From contig JANQMH010000076.1 of NCBI GenBank assembly GCA_028280195.1, positions 1 through 35,271 on the forward strand: a stretch of 35,271 bases of DNA. The letters are read 5' to 3'. Of this stretch, positions 1 to 8,181 are shown in pieces. Position 1 is the first letter of the stretch, and each line of letters starts with the position of its first letter. The notes beneath the pieces are model-generated. The model worked only from the letters and a program-made list of their open reading frames with translations, searched no databases and was not told the DNA's origin. A program made the position numbers and the translations under genes. The DNA is from Exilibacterium sp. Its GTDB lineage: Bacteria; Pseudomonadota; Gammaproteobacteria; Pseudomonadales; Cellvibrionaceae.

Positions 1-155
1 TCAAAACCCCAGGTCGGGTCCGGGCCGGATCGGCTGGCACCCCTCCCGCTGTCTCAAAACCCCAGGTCGGGTCCGGGCCGGATCGGCTGGCACCCCTCCC
101 GCTGTCTCAAAACCCCAGGCCGGGCCCGGGCCGGATCGGTTGGCACCACCCCCGC
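1..155. repeat. Three tandem copies of a 53-bp repeat
   Basis: Copies begin at 1, 54 and 107. The first two are identical over the visible unit; the third differs at several bases and fades out near 155. Each unit contains an imperfect inverted repeat (about 9-37 in copy 1, arms beginning CCAGG and ending CTGG). Read on the minus strand, the hairpin is followed by GGTTTTGA. The array lies just beyond the stop of the minus-strand mscS gene, so it could act as a set of tandem weak terminators. The array may extend to the left of the window. Confidence 0.85.
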
Positions 156-194
156 TTATTACAACCGCTGCGCTCCGCGCCCTGCCTGCCCCTG

Positions 195-1019
195 TCAGGC
201 CGCCGCCGGATTCTGTATATGCAGATCCATCTGCGGAAAGGGAATATTGATATTGTTCTCATCGAGTTTCAGCTTGACGGTTTCCATCAGATCGAAATAG
301 GTGGGCCAGTAGTCGGCGGTTTTTACCCACGGCCGCACTGCGAAGTTGACCGACGAATCCGCCAGCTCCACCACCGCCACGGTGGCGGCCGGGTCCTTGA
401 GAATGGCCGGGTGGCCGTCGACGATATCTTTCAATACCTGCTTGGCCAGCCGGAGATCGGCATCGTAGCCGACGCCGATCACCAGGTCGATGCGGCGGGT
501 AGGCTCGGCTGAATAGTTGGTGATCGGGGCGCCGGTAATCAGCGAGTTCGGCAAAATGATCGCTTTGTTGTCCGGTGTTTTCAGCACGGTTGAAAAAATC
601 TCTATCTTCTCCACTGAGCCGGAAACGCCGCCGGCCTCGACAAAATCGCCGGCCTTGAACGGGCGGAAGAGGATGATCAGCACGCCGGAGGCAAAGTTCG
701 ACAGTGAGCCCTGCAGCGCCAGGCCCACCGCCAGGCCGGCGGCGCCGAGAATGGCGATAAAGGACGTGGTTTCGATGCCCAGGTGGCCGAAGGCCACCAG
801 CACGGTGGCGGCGACGATAAGCGCGTAGATGATGCTGGACAAAAATGAGCCCACGGCTTTGTCGACCTGGCGGTGATCGAGCGCTCTCTGCGACAGGCTG
901 GACACCATTCTGGCCAGCCAGCGGCCGATAAAGAAGATGGCTAAGGCGACGACAAAGCGAATGCCGTAAGTGACTACCAGGCCGCTGTTGTCCTGCAGCC
1001 ACTGTAAAGCGGTTTCCAT
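195..1019 (-). CDS. Small-conductance mechanosensitive channel, MscS family
   Basis: A 274-residue inner-membrane protein that by family would open under membrane tension and release solutes during hypo-osmotic shock. Residues about 15-110 form three hydrophobic segments. The third carries the Gly/Ala-rich pore-helix pattern (AAGLAVGLALQGSLSNFASG), followed by LFRPFKAGDFVE, the classic start of the MscS beta domain. The C-terminal part is the cytoplasmic alpha/beta vestibule, with PNSLITGAPITNYS typical of short YggB-type channels. The length matches E. coli MscS (286 aa). The ATG at 1019 has a GGGGAGAG ribosome-binding site five bases upstream. The gene is monocistronic; the 53-bp repeats lie beyond its stop. 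Which conductance subtype it is cannot be read from sequence. Confidence 0.95.
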   Translation of the reverse strand: METALQWLQDNSGLVVTYGIRFVVALAIFFIGRWLARMVSSLSQRALDHRQVDKAVGSFLSSIIYALIVAATVLVAFGHLGIETTSFIAILGAAGLAVGLALQGSLSNFASGVLIILFRPFKAGDFVEAGGVSGSVEKIEIFSTVLKTPDNKAIILPNSLITGAPITNYSAEPTRRIDLVIGVGYDADLRLAKQVLKDIVDGHPAILKDPAATVAVVELADSSVNFAVRPWVKTADYWPTYFDLMETVKLKLDENNINIPFPQMDLHIQNPAAA

Positions 1020-1314
1020 AATACTCTCCCCCGGGCCGATGTTGGGTCGGCCAGAAATAAGATGAAGGTGGTCAAGCGATGGCGGGTGATCTGCATACTC
1101 TGATTGTTGTCAGCATGGTTGTAGACGACCTGTAGCCAAATAGCAAACGCAAGGTTAGTCAAAGTGCCAGATATTTCTCTGCTGTGCAGAAGCAGATAAG
1201 GGCGAGTGGCCTGGCAGGGCTCTGTCGGTGGCGGCCCCGGGCGTTTTTCGGCGGGTTGAGACCAAAGTCGCTTAAAAACTGCGCCGCCGGGGCGACTTTG
1301 TGACTACGCTGTCT

Positions 1315-1326
1315 GTAAGTACTTAC
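1315..1326. promoter_or_regulatory. 12-bp perfect palindrome GTAAGTACTTAC
   Basis: A short perfect dyad of the size of a dimeric regulator operator, in the spacer between divergent genes. No specific regulator can be assigned. Confidence 0.3.
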
Positions 1327-1329
1327 GAT

Positions 1330-1426
1330 TGGCGAGCCTGGCGTTTATTGCCCAGCAAAAACAACGCCTTAGCATCAGTAAGGGGATTATGCCGCCAGCG
1401 GCGCCCGCAGCCGTGGCGCCTTTTTT
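1330..1426 (+). ncRNA. Possible small RNA ending at an orphan terminator
   Basis: About 95 bases with a hairpin (GGCGTT/AACGCC, 1340-1345 with 1363-1368) followed by a second hairpin and a T6 run (1400-1426). No coding gene lies upstream on this strand for the terminator to serve, which is why an sRNA is considered. I could not find a convincing promoter just upstream, so this is only a candidate. Confidence 0.22.
1400..1426 (+). terminator. Intrinsic-terminator-like hairpin with T6
   Basis: GGCGCC at 1400-1405 pairs with GGCGCC at 1415-1420 around a 9-base loop. It is followed immediately by TTTTTT (1421-1426). Confidence 0.45.
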
Positions 1427-1526
1427 GGTGAAAAGTCGCTCCCAGATACTGCTGTTTTAGATGTCATTGGCTATAGATTCGGGTGAAAAGCAAAAAAATC
1501 AGTCTAGCTCAACAGCCGCACCTGCG

Positions 1527-1555
1527 TTGACACTTGTCAGGCATAAATGTATGTT
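1527..1555 (+). promoter_or_regulatory. Predicted sigma-70 promoter for the Ig-like lipoprotein gene
   Basis: A perfect -35 TTGACA (1527-1532), a 17-base spacer and a -10 TATGTT (1550-1555, four of six matches). It would give a 5' leader of about 170 bases before the ATG at 1732. Confidence 0.5.
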
Positions 1556-1731
1556 TATCAACTATTTGTAAGTGCATATTAAAGCTATTTGGATGAATTG
1601 AAGGGATGTAAGACGATGGTGTTGCAGGTTTGGGGTTTGCGTACAAAAGGCCGTGTAATGCCGTCTTTTGAGCTGGCAGCCATATCAACTGCGTCCCGGC
1701 ATACAATAAACCTTAGGGAGAAAACCAGGCA

Positions 1732-3525
1732 ATGCTAATCACGTCATATCCGTGCAAACTCGCGCCATGGCGATCGGCTGCTTCGAGGGGCCGGCTGGCC
1801 GGCGCCCTCAGGCTGATGGGCGCACTCGTACTCAGCGCAGTCATCGCCGCCTGTGGCGGTGATTCCGACAGCATAACCGGGGGTGGTGGTGGTGATACCG
1901 ATACCGACACCTCCACCGGCGGCGGCGGCGGCGGCAGCAACAGTGTCGTGCGCATCGGCAGCGGTACCGGTACCAGCTTCAGCGAAGGTTCCCTCAGTGC
2001 CAGTGCAACGGCCCTGCAGTCGGGTGGGTCGGCGACCATCACGGTCAACTTTGTCGACGGCAGCGGCGCTGCCATATCGGAGGTGGTCTCAGTAGAATTC
2101 ACCTCCGACTGTGTCGCCAATGGTCTGGCATCGTTCAACAACCCCGTCGTCAGCACCGTTTCCGGTCTCGGCACATCGACCTATACCTCTGCGGGCTGCT
2201 CGGGCAGCGATCAGGTGACCGCCACTGCGGTGGTGGGTACTACCACGCTGGTCGCCACTGTCGATCTGACCATAGCTGCCGATCAGGTGTTGTCGGTTGA
2301 ATTCGTATCGTCGAGTGTGGCGCAGTTGTCCCTGGCCGGGATCGGCGGCAACGAAACCACGCAGGTGGTTTTCAGACTGGTCGGCGCCCAGGCGGCGCCC
2401 ATCGTCGGCGAAGCGGTTTCGTTTGCGACCAGCACCACCGCCGGGGGTATTACCCTGGCGACGGGCACGGATACGGCCGTTTCCGACAATAACGGGCTGG
2501 TTACCACGGTACTGCAAAGCGGAACCGTGGCCGGGCCGGTAAGCATTATCGCCACCCACGACGCCACCGGTATACAAGGTATTTCCGAGGATATCGTCAT
2601 TTCCACCGGCGTGCCCGTTGCCCGCCGCTTTTCACTGGCGCTGAGCCAGTTCAACCCGCCGCGGGCCTTCGATACCAATGGTGTTACGGTCACCGTCAGC
2701 ATTATTGCCAGCGATCAGTTTGGCAATGACGCTCCCGATGGCACGCGGGTGAGCTTTGTCTCCCCGGAAAGCGGCAATATCGATTCCTCCTGTACCCTGG
2801 TCAGCGGTGAGTGCGCGGTGGTCTGGCGCAGCTCCAGCCCCCGCGATCCCGATTTGCGGGCGACCATACTGGCGTATACGGACGGCGCCGAGGATTTTAC
2901 CGATAACAACGGCAACAATGTCTTTGACGGTGCGGATACTTTTGACCCTGCGACCCAGGATCTGGCGGAAGCGTTTGCCGACGAAAACGAGAATGAGGCC
3001 TACGATGTCGGAGAGTTTTTCGTCAATGCCAATGCCGGGGATGCCGGGGATAGCGGGCGTGATGATGGCGATGGTGTCTGGAATGGTCCCTGCCTCACCG
3101 GCGTGGATGCCTCGGCGCTGTGCCCCGGTGCCGACTCGGTTACCATCTCCAAACAAGCCGTGATCGTGATGCCTACCGACACCGCGCGCCTGGTGAATCT
3201 AGGCTCCTTTGGGGCCCCGGGCTCAACGCTTGACATTGCCGCCGGCCCAACTTTCTTTGGCGGTCTGGTGGTTGCAGACAGCAACACCAATGCCGACAGC
3301 CTCGGCGGTAATCCGATGCCGGAGGGCACAACGATTTCCTTTGAGACCACCAATGGTTCCATCACCGGCAATGCCTCATTTGTGGTGCGCAATGCCATCA
3401 GCCCAACCGGCTTTTATGGTCTTACCCTCGAACCCGATGATACGCCGGACAGCGGTACCCTGACGCTGACCATTACCGCACCGGGGGCGGATGCGAATTT
3501 GTTTACCTGGATCGTCAGCGACTGA
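1732..3525 (+). CDS. Ig-like (Big_1-type) domain lipoprotein with acidic calcium-type loops
   Basis: A 597-residue predicted surface or periplasmic lipoprotein. A basic N-region and a hydrophobic stretch end in VIAAC, with the lipidated Cys at residue 41 followed by GGDSDS and two glycine runs, a typical flexible tether. From about residue 85 there are repeated beta-sandwich segments with the invasin/intimin style (VTVSIIASDQFGNDAPDGT, VTATAVVGTT, GLVTTVLQSG). Residues about 385-450 form an Asp/Asn-rich insertion with loops such as DNNGNNVFDGAD, DENENEAYDVGE and DDGDGVW, which resemble Ca2+-binding loops. The start has AGGGAG 11 bases upstream. An adhesion or matrix role is inference only. 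A hairpin (3546-3566) follows the stop. Confidence 0.85.
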   Translation: MLITSYPCKLAPWRSAASRGRLAGALRLMGALVLSAVIAACGGDSDSITGGGGGDTDTDTSTGGGGGGSNSVVRIGSGTGTSFSEGSLSASATALQSGGSATITVNFVDGSGAAISEVVSVEFTSDCVANGLASFNNPVVSTVSGLGTSTYTSAGCSGSDQVTATAVVGTTTLVATVDLTIAADQVLSVEFVSSSVAQLSLAGIGGNETTQVVFRLVGAQAAPIVGEAVSFATSTTAGGITLATGTDTAVSDNNGLVTTVLQSGTVAGPVSIIATHDATGIQGISEDIVISTGVPVARRFSLALSQFNPPRAFDTNGVTVTVSIIASDQFGNDAPDGTRVSFVSPESGNIDSSCTLVSGECAVVWRSSSPRDPDLRATILAYTDGAEDFTDNNGNNVFDGADTFDPATQDLAEAFADENENEAYDVGEFFVNANAGDAGDSGRDDGDGVWNGPCLTGVDASALCPGADSVTISKQAVIVMPTDTARLVNLGSFGAPGSTLDIAAGPTFFGGLVVADSNTNADSLGGNPMPEGTTISFETTNGSITGNASFVVRNAISPTGFYGLTLEPDDTPDSGTLTLTITAPGADANLFTWIVSD

Positions 3526-3545
3526 TCTCACCCGCTAGCTGCAGC

Positions 3546-3566
3546 CGGGAGGGCCCGACTCTCCCG
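3546..3566. terminator. GC hairpin between convergent genes
   Basis: CGGGAG (3546-3551) pairs with CTCCCG (3561-3566). It has no T-run on either side, so it is a weak terminator candidate in the 81-bp gap between the convergent lipoprotein and phosphorylase genes. Confidence 0.25.
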
Positions 3567-3606
3567 ACTGCCATCAGCAAACCTGTTGCTTCGACCCCGC
3601 AGCGTA

Positions 3607-5355
3607 TCAGCGATTACTGATCCACATGCACTGATAGGGCTGCAGGGTGATCTGTTGCTGCAGGTCGGCATACTGCTCGCCGCTGATCAGATCGTGCCAG
3701 TCGTCCAGTTCGATCAGGTTGATATCGGCCAGGGGTACGCACTGGGCGGTGTCACTGATATTGTGCAGGCAGAAAATACTCTGGCCGCGATCGCTGCTCT
3801 GGCGCCAGAAGCCGAAAATGGCGTCGCCTACGTGCATGGTGAACTGGGTGGCATTGGGGTGGAAGGCCGGCTGTTGGCGGCGAATATCGATAATGGCCTT
3901 GAGCGCGCGCAATACCCGATGGTGGTGGCTGCCGGGCTCGACCAGTGCCGCCTCGAGTGCATCGACATCCCACTGATGGCGGTTGATCGAGCGGTTCTGG
4001 CTGGTGTGTTCGAGCCGCTGGTAGTCGTTGGCGGTGGCAAACAGGCTGTGTATGTAGAAGGCGGGAATACCTTCAAGCGCCAGCATAATGGTGTGGGCAC
4101 AGATAAAACGGGCGATCTGCAGGCCGTCTTCACCCCGCGCCTGGGTGCCTTTGAGAGCGTCGAACAGGGCGATATTGATTTCGTAAGGCCGGTTCTGTCC
4201 GCCTTCCAGTGCGCGCCACGACACGCGTCCGCCAAAGCGCTGCATCAGTTCCACCATCTGGTCGATTTCCATGGTGCTGAGCAGACCTTCGGCCGGGCGC
4301 AGGCCGATGCCGTCGTGGGAGGCGAGAAAGTTCAGGTAGGCGGTGCCGTTTTGCGCCGGCGGCATACTCATCATCCAGGTTTTCAGGTGGCGGGCGCTGC
4401 CGCAGGTCAGTGCCTGCAGCAACAGCGGCGGCAGGGAAAAATTGTAGATAACATGGGCTTCGTTGGCATTGCCGAAATAGGCCAGGTTCTCGCGATTGGG
4501 AATGTTTGTCTCGGTAATGATCACCGCCCCGGCGTTGCAGTGCTCGATCAGCGTGCGCAGCAGGCGCACCATCTCATGGGTTTGCGGCAGATTGATGCAA
4601 CTGGTGCCCTGTTGTTTCCACAGGAAGGCAATGGCGTCGAGTCGGAACACCTGGATGCCGGCATCCAGATACTGGCGCACAATGCGGGCGAATTCCAGCA
4701 GTACCGCCGGATTGGCAAAGTTGAGGTCGACCTGGTCGTGACTGAAAGTGCACCACACGTGGCGCTTGCCCTCCAGTGTCTGCACCTCCCTCAGCAGCGG
4801 CGAGGTGCGCGGGCGCACCACCTGGCTGAGGTCGGCCTGCGGGTCGGGCTCGAGAAAATAATCCTTGCCGGGGTCGAGCCGGGCCTTGAAGTTCTCGAAC
4901 CAGCGGCTGCGCGCGGAGCAGTGGTTGATCACCAGGTCCGCCATCAGCTTGTAGTCGGCGGCGATCGCCTGCATATCCGACCAGTCGCCGAGGCTCTCAT
5001 TGACGGAGGTGTAGTCGATCACCGCAAAGCCGTCGTCGGAACTCCAGGGAAAGAACGGCAGAATGTGGATGCCGTTGACGGCATCGCGCAGATGGCGGTT
5101 GAAAAACCGGTGCAGTGTCTGCAGCGGCTTTTCTCCCGGCGAGCGGATGCTGTCGCCGTAGCAGATGGCGAAAATATCCCGCTGGTCCCAAAGGTTACTG
5201 TGGGGCACGGGCTGTTGGATCGCCTGATCGAGCCGCATGATGGCCAGCAGTTGCTGCAGAATCGGCGCTGCCTCCAGCTCCGGGTAGAGAGTCTGCAGGT
5301 GCCCGAGCAGCCGGTGGCGCAGCGTCTCGGCGGCCGAGTGGGAAACACTGCTCAC
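3607..5355 (-). CDS. ggaP: GH13_18 phosphorylase, probably glucosylglycerate phosphorylase (sucrose phosphorylase family)
   Basis: A cytoplasmic 582-residue glycoside phosphorylase. The GH13 catalytic triad is visible: nucleophile Asp240 (VFRLDAI), acid/base Glu282 (IITETNIPN) and Asp348 (LASHDGI). The N-terminal [18 protein letters not shown]-like block and the length are typical of subfamily 18, which includes sucrose, sucrose-6-phosphate and glucosylglycerate phosphorylases. Its position directly behind gpgS favours glucosylglycerate: phosphorolysis would give glucose-1-phosphate and glycerate. I use the GTG at 5355, not an ATG further upstream. It overlaps the gpgS stop as GTGA and has AGGAA eight bases upstream, indicating translational coupling. 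Sucrose as substrate cannot be excluded from sequence. Confidence 0.85.
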   Translation of the reverse strand: MSSVSHSAAETLRHRLLGHLQTLYPELEAAPILQQLLAIMRLDQAIQQPVPHSNLWDQRDIFAICYGDSIRSPGEKPLQTLHRFFNRHLRDAVNGIHILPFFPWSSDDGFAVIDYTSVNESLGDWSDMQAIAADYKLMADLVINHCSARSRWFENFKARLDPGKDYFLEPDPQADLSQVVRPRTSPLLREVQTLEGKRHVWCTFSHDQVDLNFANPAVLLEFARIVRQYLDAGIQVFRLDAIAFLWKQQGTSCINLPQTHEMVRLLRTLIEHCNAGAVIITETNIPNRENLAYFGNANEAHVIYNFSLPPLLLQALTCGSARHLKTWMMSMPPAQNGTAYLNFLASHDGIGLRPAEGLLSTMEIDQMVELMQRFGGRVSWRALEGGQNRPYEINIALFDALKGTQARGEDGLQIARFICAHTIMLALEGIPAFYIHSLFATANDYQRLEHTSQNRSINRHQWDVDALEAALVEPGSHHHRVLRALKAIIDIRRQQPAFHPNATQFTMHVGDAIFGFWRQSSDRGQSIFCLHNISDTAQCVPLADINLIELDDWHDLISGEQYADLQQQITLQPYQCMWISNR

Positions 5356-6575
5356 GGGGAATGTTCCTGCATATCGGCCTGCACTGCCTCGAGAAACTCC
5401 TGCATGAGTTCCGGCAGAGCGCTCATGACCCGGTTCCAACTGGGAATGAACGGGGTTTCCATCGGGTTTTCGAGAAAGTGTATGCCCGCTTTGAGAATGT
5501 TTTCCGCGAACATCTCAATTGCCTGTTCCTCCTTGTGGATATCCAGGTGCAGGCCGTTGATGACCGCATCGTTACTGTAGGTCTCGACAAAATCCAGTGC
5601 GATACGAAAATAGGTAGCCTTTATCGAGCGGAAAGTCTCGGTGGAAAACACCACGCCGTTGGTTGCCAGTTTGCGGAACAGCGCTTTGCTGATATCGATG
5701 GACATCTTCGACAGCCCGGTCTGATCGTTGTCCGGCGACAGCTCCTGGTGTTTGTGGTCGTAGGTATCGGCGATATCCACCTGGCAGATGCGGTTGGTGG
5801 CGTAGTTGCGTTTCATCTCCGAGAGCACACCGATCTCCAGGCCCCAGTCGCTGGGTATGCGGATATCCAGCAGCGCGTCGCGCCGCAGGGAGAACTCACC
5901 GGCCAGTGGATAGCGATAACTGTCGAGGTACTCCAGGTATTCCAGTTGGCCGATGGTTTTCTTCAAGGCCCGCAGCAGCGGTGTTACCAGCAGGCGGCTG
6001 ACGCGGCCGTTGATCTTGCCGTCGGCCACCCGCGCGTAATAGCCCTTGCAGAAAGTATAGTTGAAGCCGGGGTGGGCGACCGGATAGAGCAGGCGTGCCA
6101 GCAGCTCGCGGTTATAGGTGAGGATATCGCAGTCGTGCAGCGCCACCGAGCGCCCGCGGCCCGAGGCCAGCACATAGCCGAAGCAGAACCACACATTGCG
6201 GCCTTTGCCCGGGTGTCCCGGCGACAGGCCTTTTTCCGCCAGTTTGCGGTGCAGTGCCTGCAGGCGCGGGCCGTCGTTCCACAATACCCGGTGGCGCTGC
6301 GGCAGGCGCGCAAAGAAGCGCAGTGCTTCGCGGTACTGGTTCTGGTCGGCGCGATCCAGGCCGATGATGATCTCGTCCAGGTAGGGTACCTGCACCAGGT
6401 GTTCGACGATGGCGTTCAGCGCCGGCCCCTGCAGCTCCGAATAGAGGCTCGGCAGCACCAAACTCATGGGGCGCGACTTCGAAAACTGCAACAACTCGGC
6501 TTCCAGTGCCTCCAGCGGTCGCTGCGACAGGTTGTGCAGTGTGGTGATCACGCCGTTTTGGTAAAAATCTCCCAT
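5352..6575 (-). CDS. gpgS: Glucosyl-3-phosphoglycerate synthase (GT81-type glycosyltransferase)
   Basis: A 407-residue GT-A fold glycosyltransferase. By family it transfers glucose from an NDP-glucose donor to 3-phosphoglycerate, the first step of glucosylglycerate synthesis. The metal/nucleotide-binding DXD is Asp148-Cys-Asp150 ([11 protein letters not shown]). The preceding block with [15 protein letters not shown] and the later [12 protein letters not shown] and [12 protein letters not shown] blocks fit GpgS/MpgS proteins. Length agrees with the long proteobacterial form. The ATG at 6575 has GGAGAG five bases upstream. It lies 54 bp after the phosphatase gene and overlaps the phosphorylase start by four bases, so the three genes form one operon. 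The nucleotide donor (GDP or UDP) cannot be told. Confidence 0.85.
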   Translation of the reverse strand: MGDFYQNGVITTLHNLSQRPLEALEAELLQFSKSRPMSLVLPSLYSELQGPALNAIVEHLVQVPYLDEIIIGLDRADQNQYREALRFFARLPQRHRVLWNDGPRLQALHRKLAEKGLSPGHPGKGRNVWFCFGYVLASGRGRSVALHDCDILTYNRELLARLLYPVAHPGFNYTFCKGYYARVADGKINGRVSRLLVTPLLRALKKTIGQLEYLEYLDSYRYPLAGEFSLRRDALLDIRIPSDWGLEIGVLSEMKRNYATNRICQVDIADTYDHKHQELSPDNDQTGLSKMSIDISKALFRKLATNGVVFSTETFRSIKATYFRIALDFVETYSNDAVINGLHLDIHKEEQAIEMFAENILKAGIHFLENPMETPFIPSWNRVMSALPELMQEFLEAVQADMQEHSP

Positions 6576-6629
6576 GGCTTCTCTCCGCGTTTCGTCAATA
6601 TTGGGATTATAAGGTCTCGGGGCGGTTAC

Positions 6630-7505
6630 TCAGAGAGCGGCCTCGATGGCTGCCAGTACGGCGCTATTCCAGCCCGCCGGGCCTATCTCTGCGGTAATAA
6701 GCGGTTTGCGGCCGCCCGCTGTGCTGTCTTTAGCGGGGGAGCAATCCTCGGGCCAAGTCGGCGGCCCATGGGTCGGGGAGCGAACCACTACCGCCAGATC
6801 GGCAGCGGCCAGCATGGGGATATCGTTTTCACCGTCGCCCAGCGCCATCACGCGCGGCCGCGGTGGCGCATACTGCTGCGCCAGCCAGAGCATGGCGCGC
6901 CCCTTGTCGCTGGCACCCATAATATGTATGAAGCGGCCGCCGCGGGTAAAGTGCAGTCCCCTGGCCCGCACCGCGTCGATGAAGTCGCCCAGCCGCGGCT
7001 CGCTGTCCCGCCACAGCAGTGGCTCACTGAACAGCCGCTGCCTGGCCCGGGCGGCATCCTGCGCCTGCAGGCCGGTATGGCCGGCGACCTCCGCCGTGCT
7101 CATATCGCCAAAACCGACACAGCGAAAGCCGTGCTCGCGGCGCAGGTCGGCAATGACCGCGCGAATATCCGCATAGGGTGTACCGAATACCTTCAGTTGC
7201 CGGCCGTCCATCGCCTGCGTATCGGCGGGGGCAGGCGAGAAATAGTCTGCGGGAATCATCACCCCCGCGCCGTTTTCGACAATGCAGGGCTGCCTCACGC
7301 CCATGCGCTGCTGCAGAATCCGGGTCTCGGCCCAGGTCTTACTGGTGTTGAATACCAGGGGGATATTGTGCCGCTCTATGGCTGCCAGCGCCGCCGCCGC
7401 TGCCTGCCAGCTGTAGCTGTGGTGGTCGAGCAGGGTGCCGTCGAGGTCGCTGACCACGAGCAGCGGGGTTGTGGCTGTCGAGGCAGGTTTCGAGAGGTGG
7501 GACAT
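6630..7505 (-). CDS. gpgP: Glucosyl/mannosyl-3-phosphoglycerate phosphatase, HAD-IIB family
   Basis: A 291-residue HAD phosphatase of the mannosyl-3-phosphoglycerate phosphatase (YedP-like) group. With GpgS it would dephosphorylate glucosyl-3-phosphoglycerate to glucosylglycerate. Motif I is Asp20-Leu-Asp22-Gly-Thr. The cap carries FCCVGFGD-type sequence (RCVGFGDMST), and the last motif is GDGENDIPML. I chose the ATG at 7505; the frame is open to an ATG at 7577, but the extra 24 residues are polar, have no ribosome-binding site and cross a short repeat. It is the first gene of the operon. Substrate assignment rests on gene order; the family also includes mannosyl-specific enzymes. Confidence 0.8.
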   Translation of the reverse strand: MSHLSKPASTATTPLLVVSDLDGTLLDHHSYSWQAAAAALAAIERHNIPLVFNTSKTWAETRILQQRMGVRQPCIVENGAGVMIPADYFSPAPADTQAMDGRQLKVFGTPYADIRAVIADLRREHGFRCVGFGDMSTAEVAGHTGLQAQDAARARQRLFSEPLLWRDSEPRLGDFIDAVRARGLHFTRGGRFIHIMGASDKGRAMLWLAQQYAPPRPRVMALGDGENDIPMLAAADLAVVVRSPTHGPPTWPEDCSPAKDSTAGGRKPLITAEIGPAGWNSAVLAAIEAAL

Positions 7506-7509
7506 GTAC

Positions 7510-7548
7510 TGTTTGCTCTGCTTTTTGTTTGCTCTACTTGTTTGCTCT
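7510..7548. repeat. Three copies of TGTTTGCTCT just upstream of gpgP
   Basis: Copies begin at 7510, 7526 and 7539, with the last two continuing as AC. They lie in the 5' region of the gpg operon and may be a slippage product or, less likely, a regulator binding array. Confidence 0.5.
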
Positions 7549-7687
7549 ACTTTTGTGCGCGCCGCGGTGCGCTGCATCCAAATGCGTCAGGATTGTATCG
7601 TAAGCCTTTGCCCCTGGCAGCGGAAGCCAAATCGTGCGCCCGCCGGTGTCGGGCTCGATCTTTTTTGTAAATATATGAAATGTGCTG

Positions 7688-7715
7688 TTGACAAAAGCTG
7701 AATTCAGACTAGCAT
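7688..7715 (+). promoter_or_regulatory. Predicted sigma-70 promoter driving the structured leader
   Basis: A perfect -35 TTGACA (7688-7693), a 16-base spacer and TAGCAT (7710-7715, four of six matches to TATAAT). Transcription would start near 7722 and run into the folded region that ends at the terminator at 7929. It points away from the gpg operon. Confidence 0.5.
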
Positions 7716-7721
7716 TGGATT

Positions 7722-7929
7722 TTATTTGTGGCAATCAGCGAACAGAGCGATCAATGCAACATATTACCGCTAAATTTCCGGCCCATAACACGCTATGCGT
7801 GTGCATGGGTCGTGTGTGGGCCATTCAGGCGTACACCGGCTAGCGGCCTCTCTATTTTGGGAGGCGAAAGTGCCTTCCAGGAAATCTCCCCAGAAACCCG
7901 GAAGGCATAAAAGCCGTCCGGGTTTTTTT
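7722..7929 (+). ncRNA. Candidate structured RNA or cis-regulatory leader with attenuator
   Basis: About 208 bases with nested pairings. An outer stem CCGCTA/TAGCGG (7767-7772 with 7841-7846) encloses GGCCCA/TGGGCC (7780-7785 with 7817-7822), which encloses ACACGC/GCGTGT (7788-7793 with 7797-7802). A separate hairpin follows, CCTCTC/GGGAGG (7847-7852 with 7859-7864), then the terminator at 7895-7929. TGCCTTCC (7871-7878) is perfectly complementary to GGAAGGCA (7900-7907). That pairing would disrupt the 5' arm of the terminator, as in a transcriptional attenuator. It matches no riboswitch or sRNA consensus I can recall. It could be a stand-alone sRNA or the leader of the cREC-like gene at 8236. 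Confidence 0.5.
7895..7929 (+). terminator. Strong intrinsic terminator
   Basis: AACCCGG (7895-7901) pairs with CCGGGTT (7918-7924). An inner GGC/GCC pairing (7904-7906 with 7913-7915) extends the stem, and a run of seven T residues covers 7923-7929. Confidence 0.8.
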
Positions 7930-7941
7930 ATCGGTTCTGTG

Positions 7942-8039
7942 ACATACGGACCAAAAATTGCTCGGCTAATACCGGCACTTCCAGCGACCCGCGGGGTCGT
8001 ATGTGAAAGGCGCCGCAAGGCACCGGGATCTTTCCGGTG
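7942..8039 (+). other. Second folded segment downstream of the terminator
   Basis: ACATAC (7942-7947) pairs with GTATGT (7999-8004), enclosing the hairpin CGACCC/GGGTCG (7985-7990 with 7994-7999, sharing one base with the outer stem). A further hairpin CACCGG/CCGGTG follows at 8021-8026 with 8034-8039. Then come two tandem copies of GTTTTTAACAG (about 8058-8079). This may be part of the same leader. No known RNA family is recognised. Confidence 0.35.
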
Positions 8040-8093
8040 TGAACGCAACTCGAAACTGTTTTTAACAGGTTTTTAACAGAGAGGAGGCCAACA

Positions 8094-8150
8094 GTGGACT
8101 ATTACGACGACGCCGAGCTGGAAAACGTCGCTGTCCTGAGCAACAACTGA
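8094..8150 (+). CDS. Possible 18-residue small protein or leader peptide
   Basis: The GTG at 8094 is preceded six bases upstream by GAGGAGG (8081-8087), one of the best ribosome-binding sites in the window. It opens 18 codons, MDYYDDAELENVAVLSNN, ending in TGA at 8148-8150. The peptide is acidic with no membrane segment. It lies between the attenuator-like region and the cREC-like gene, so a leader-peptide or small-protein role is possible. There is no homologue I recognise; the evidence is only the ribosome-binding site and position. Confidence 0.4.
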   Translation: MDYYDDAELENVAVLSNN

Positions 8151-8181
8151 CGGCGGTTTGCCAGCAGCAGTTTGGGTATCG

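Larger units (their letters stand above)
1020..1731. other. 712-bp intergenic region with inverted repeats, no credible gene
   Basis: Short ORFs here have no ribosome-binding site and no recognisable sequence. Visible structure: a perfect 9-bp inverted repeat CAAAGTCGC/GCGACTTTG (1263-1271 and 1292-1300), a 12-bp palindrome (1315-1326), a hairpin GGCGTT/AACGCC (1340-1345 and 1363-1368), a terminator-like hairpin plus T-run (1400-1426), a further copy of AAAGTCGCT (1432-1440) and a sigma-70-like promoter (1527-1555). It separates divergent mscS and the Ig-like lipoprotein gene. Confidence 0.7.

Noticed and set aside
974-1162. Small minus-strand ORF upstream of mscS
   Set aside because: It overlaps the mscS start, has no ribosome-binding site and no recognisable sequence.
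3586-5580. Plus-strand open frame of 664 codons
   Set aside because: It is antisense to the phosphorylase, which has GH13 catalytic motifs and a proper start; long antisense frames are expected in GC-rich genes.
5361-7670. Plus-strand open frame of 769 codons
   Set aside because: It is antisense to gpgS and gpgP and has no recognisable domain or ribosome-binding site.
7722-7929. 6S RNA, SRP RNA or c-di-GMP riboswitch
   Set aside because: The sequence lacks the conserved cores of these families as I know them; only an unassigned structured RNA is claimed.
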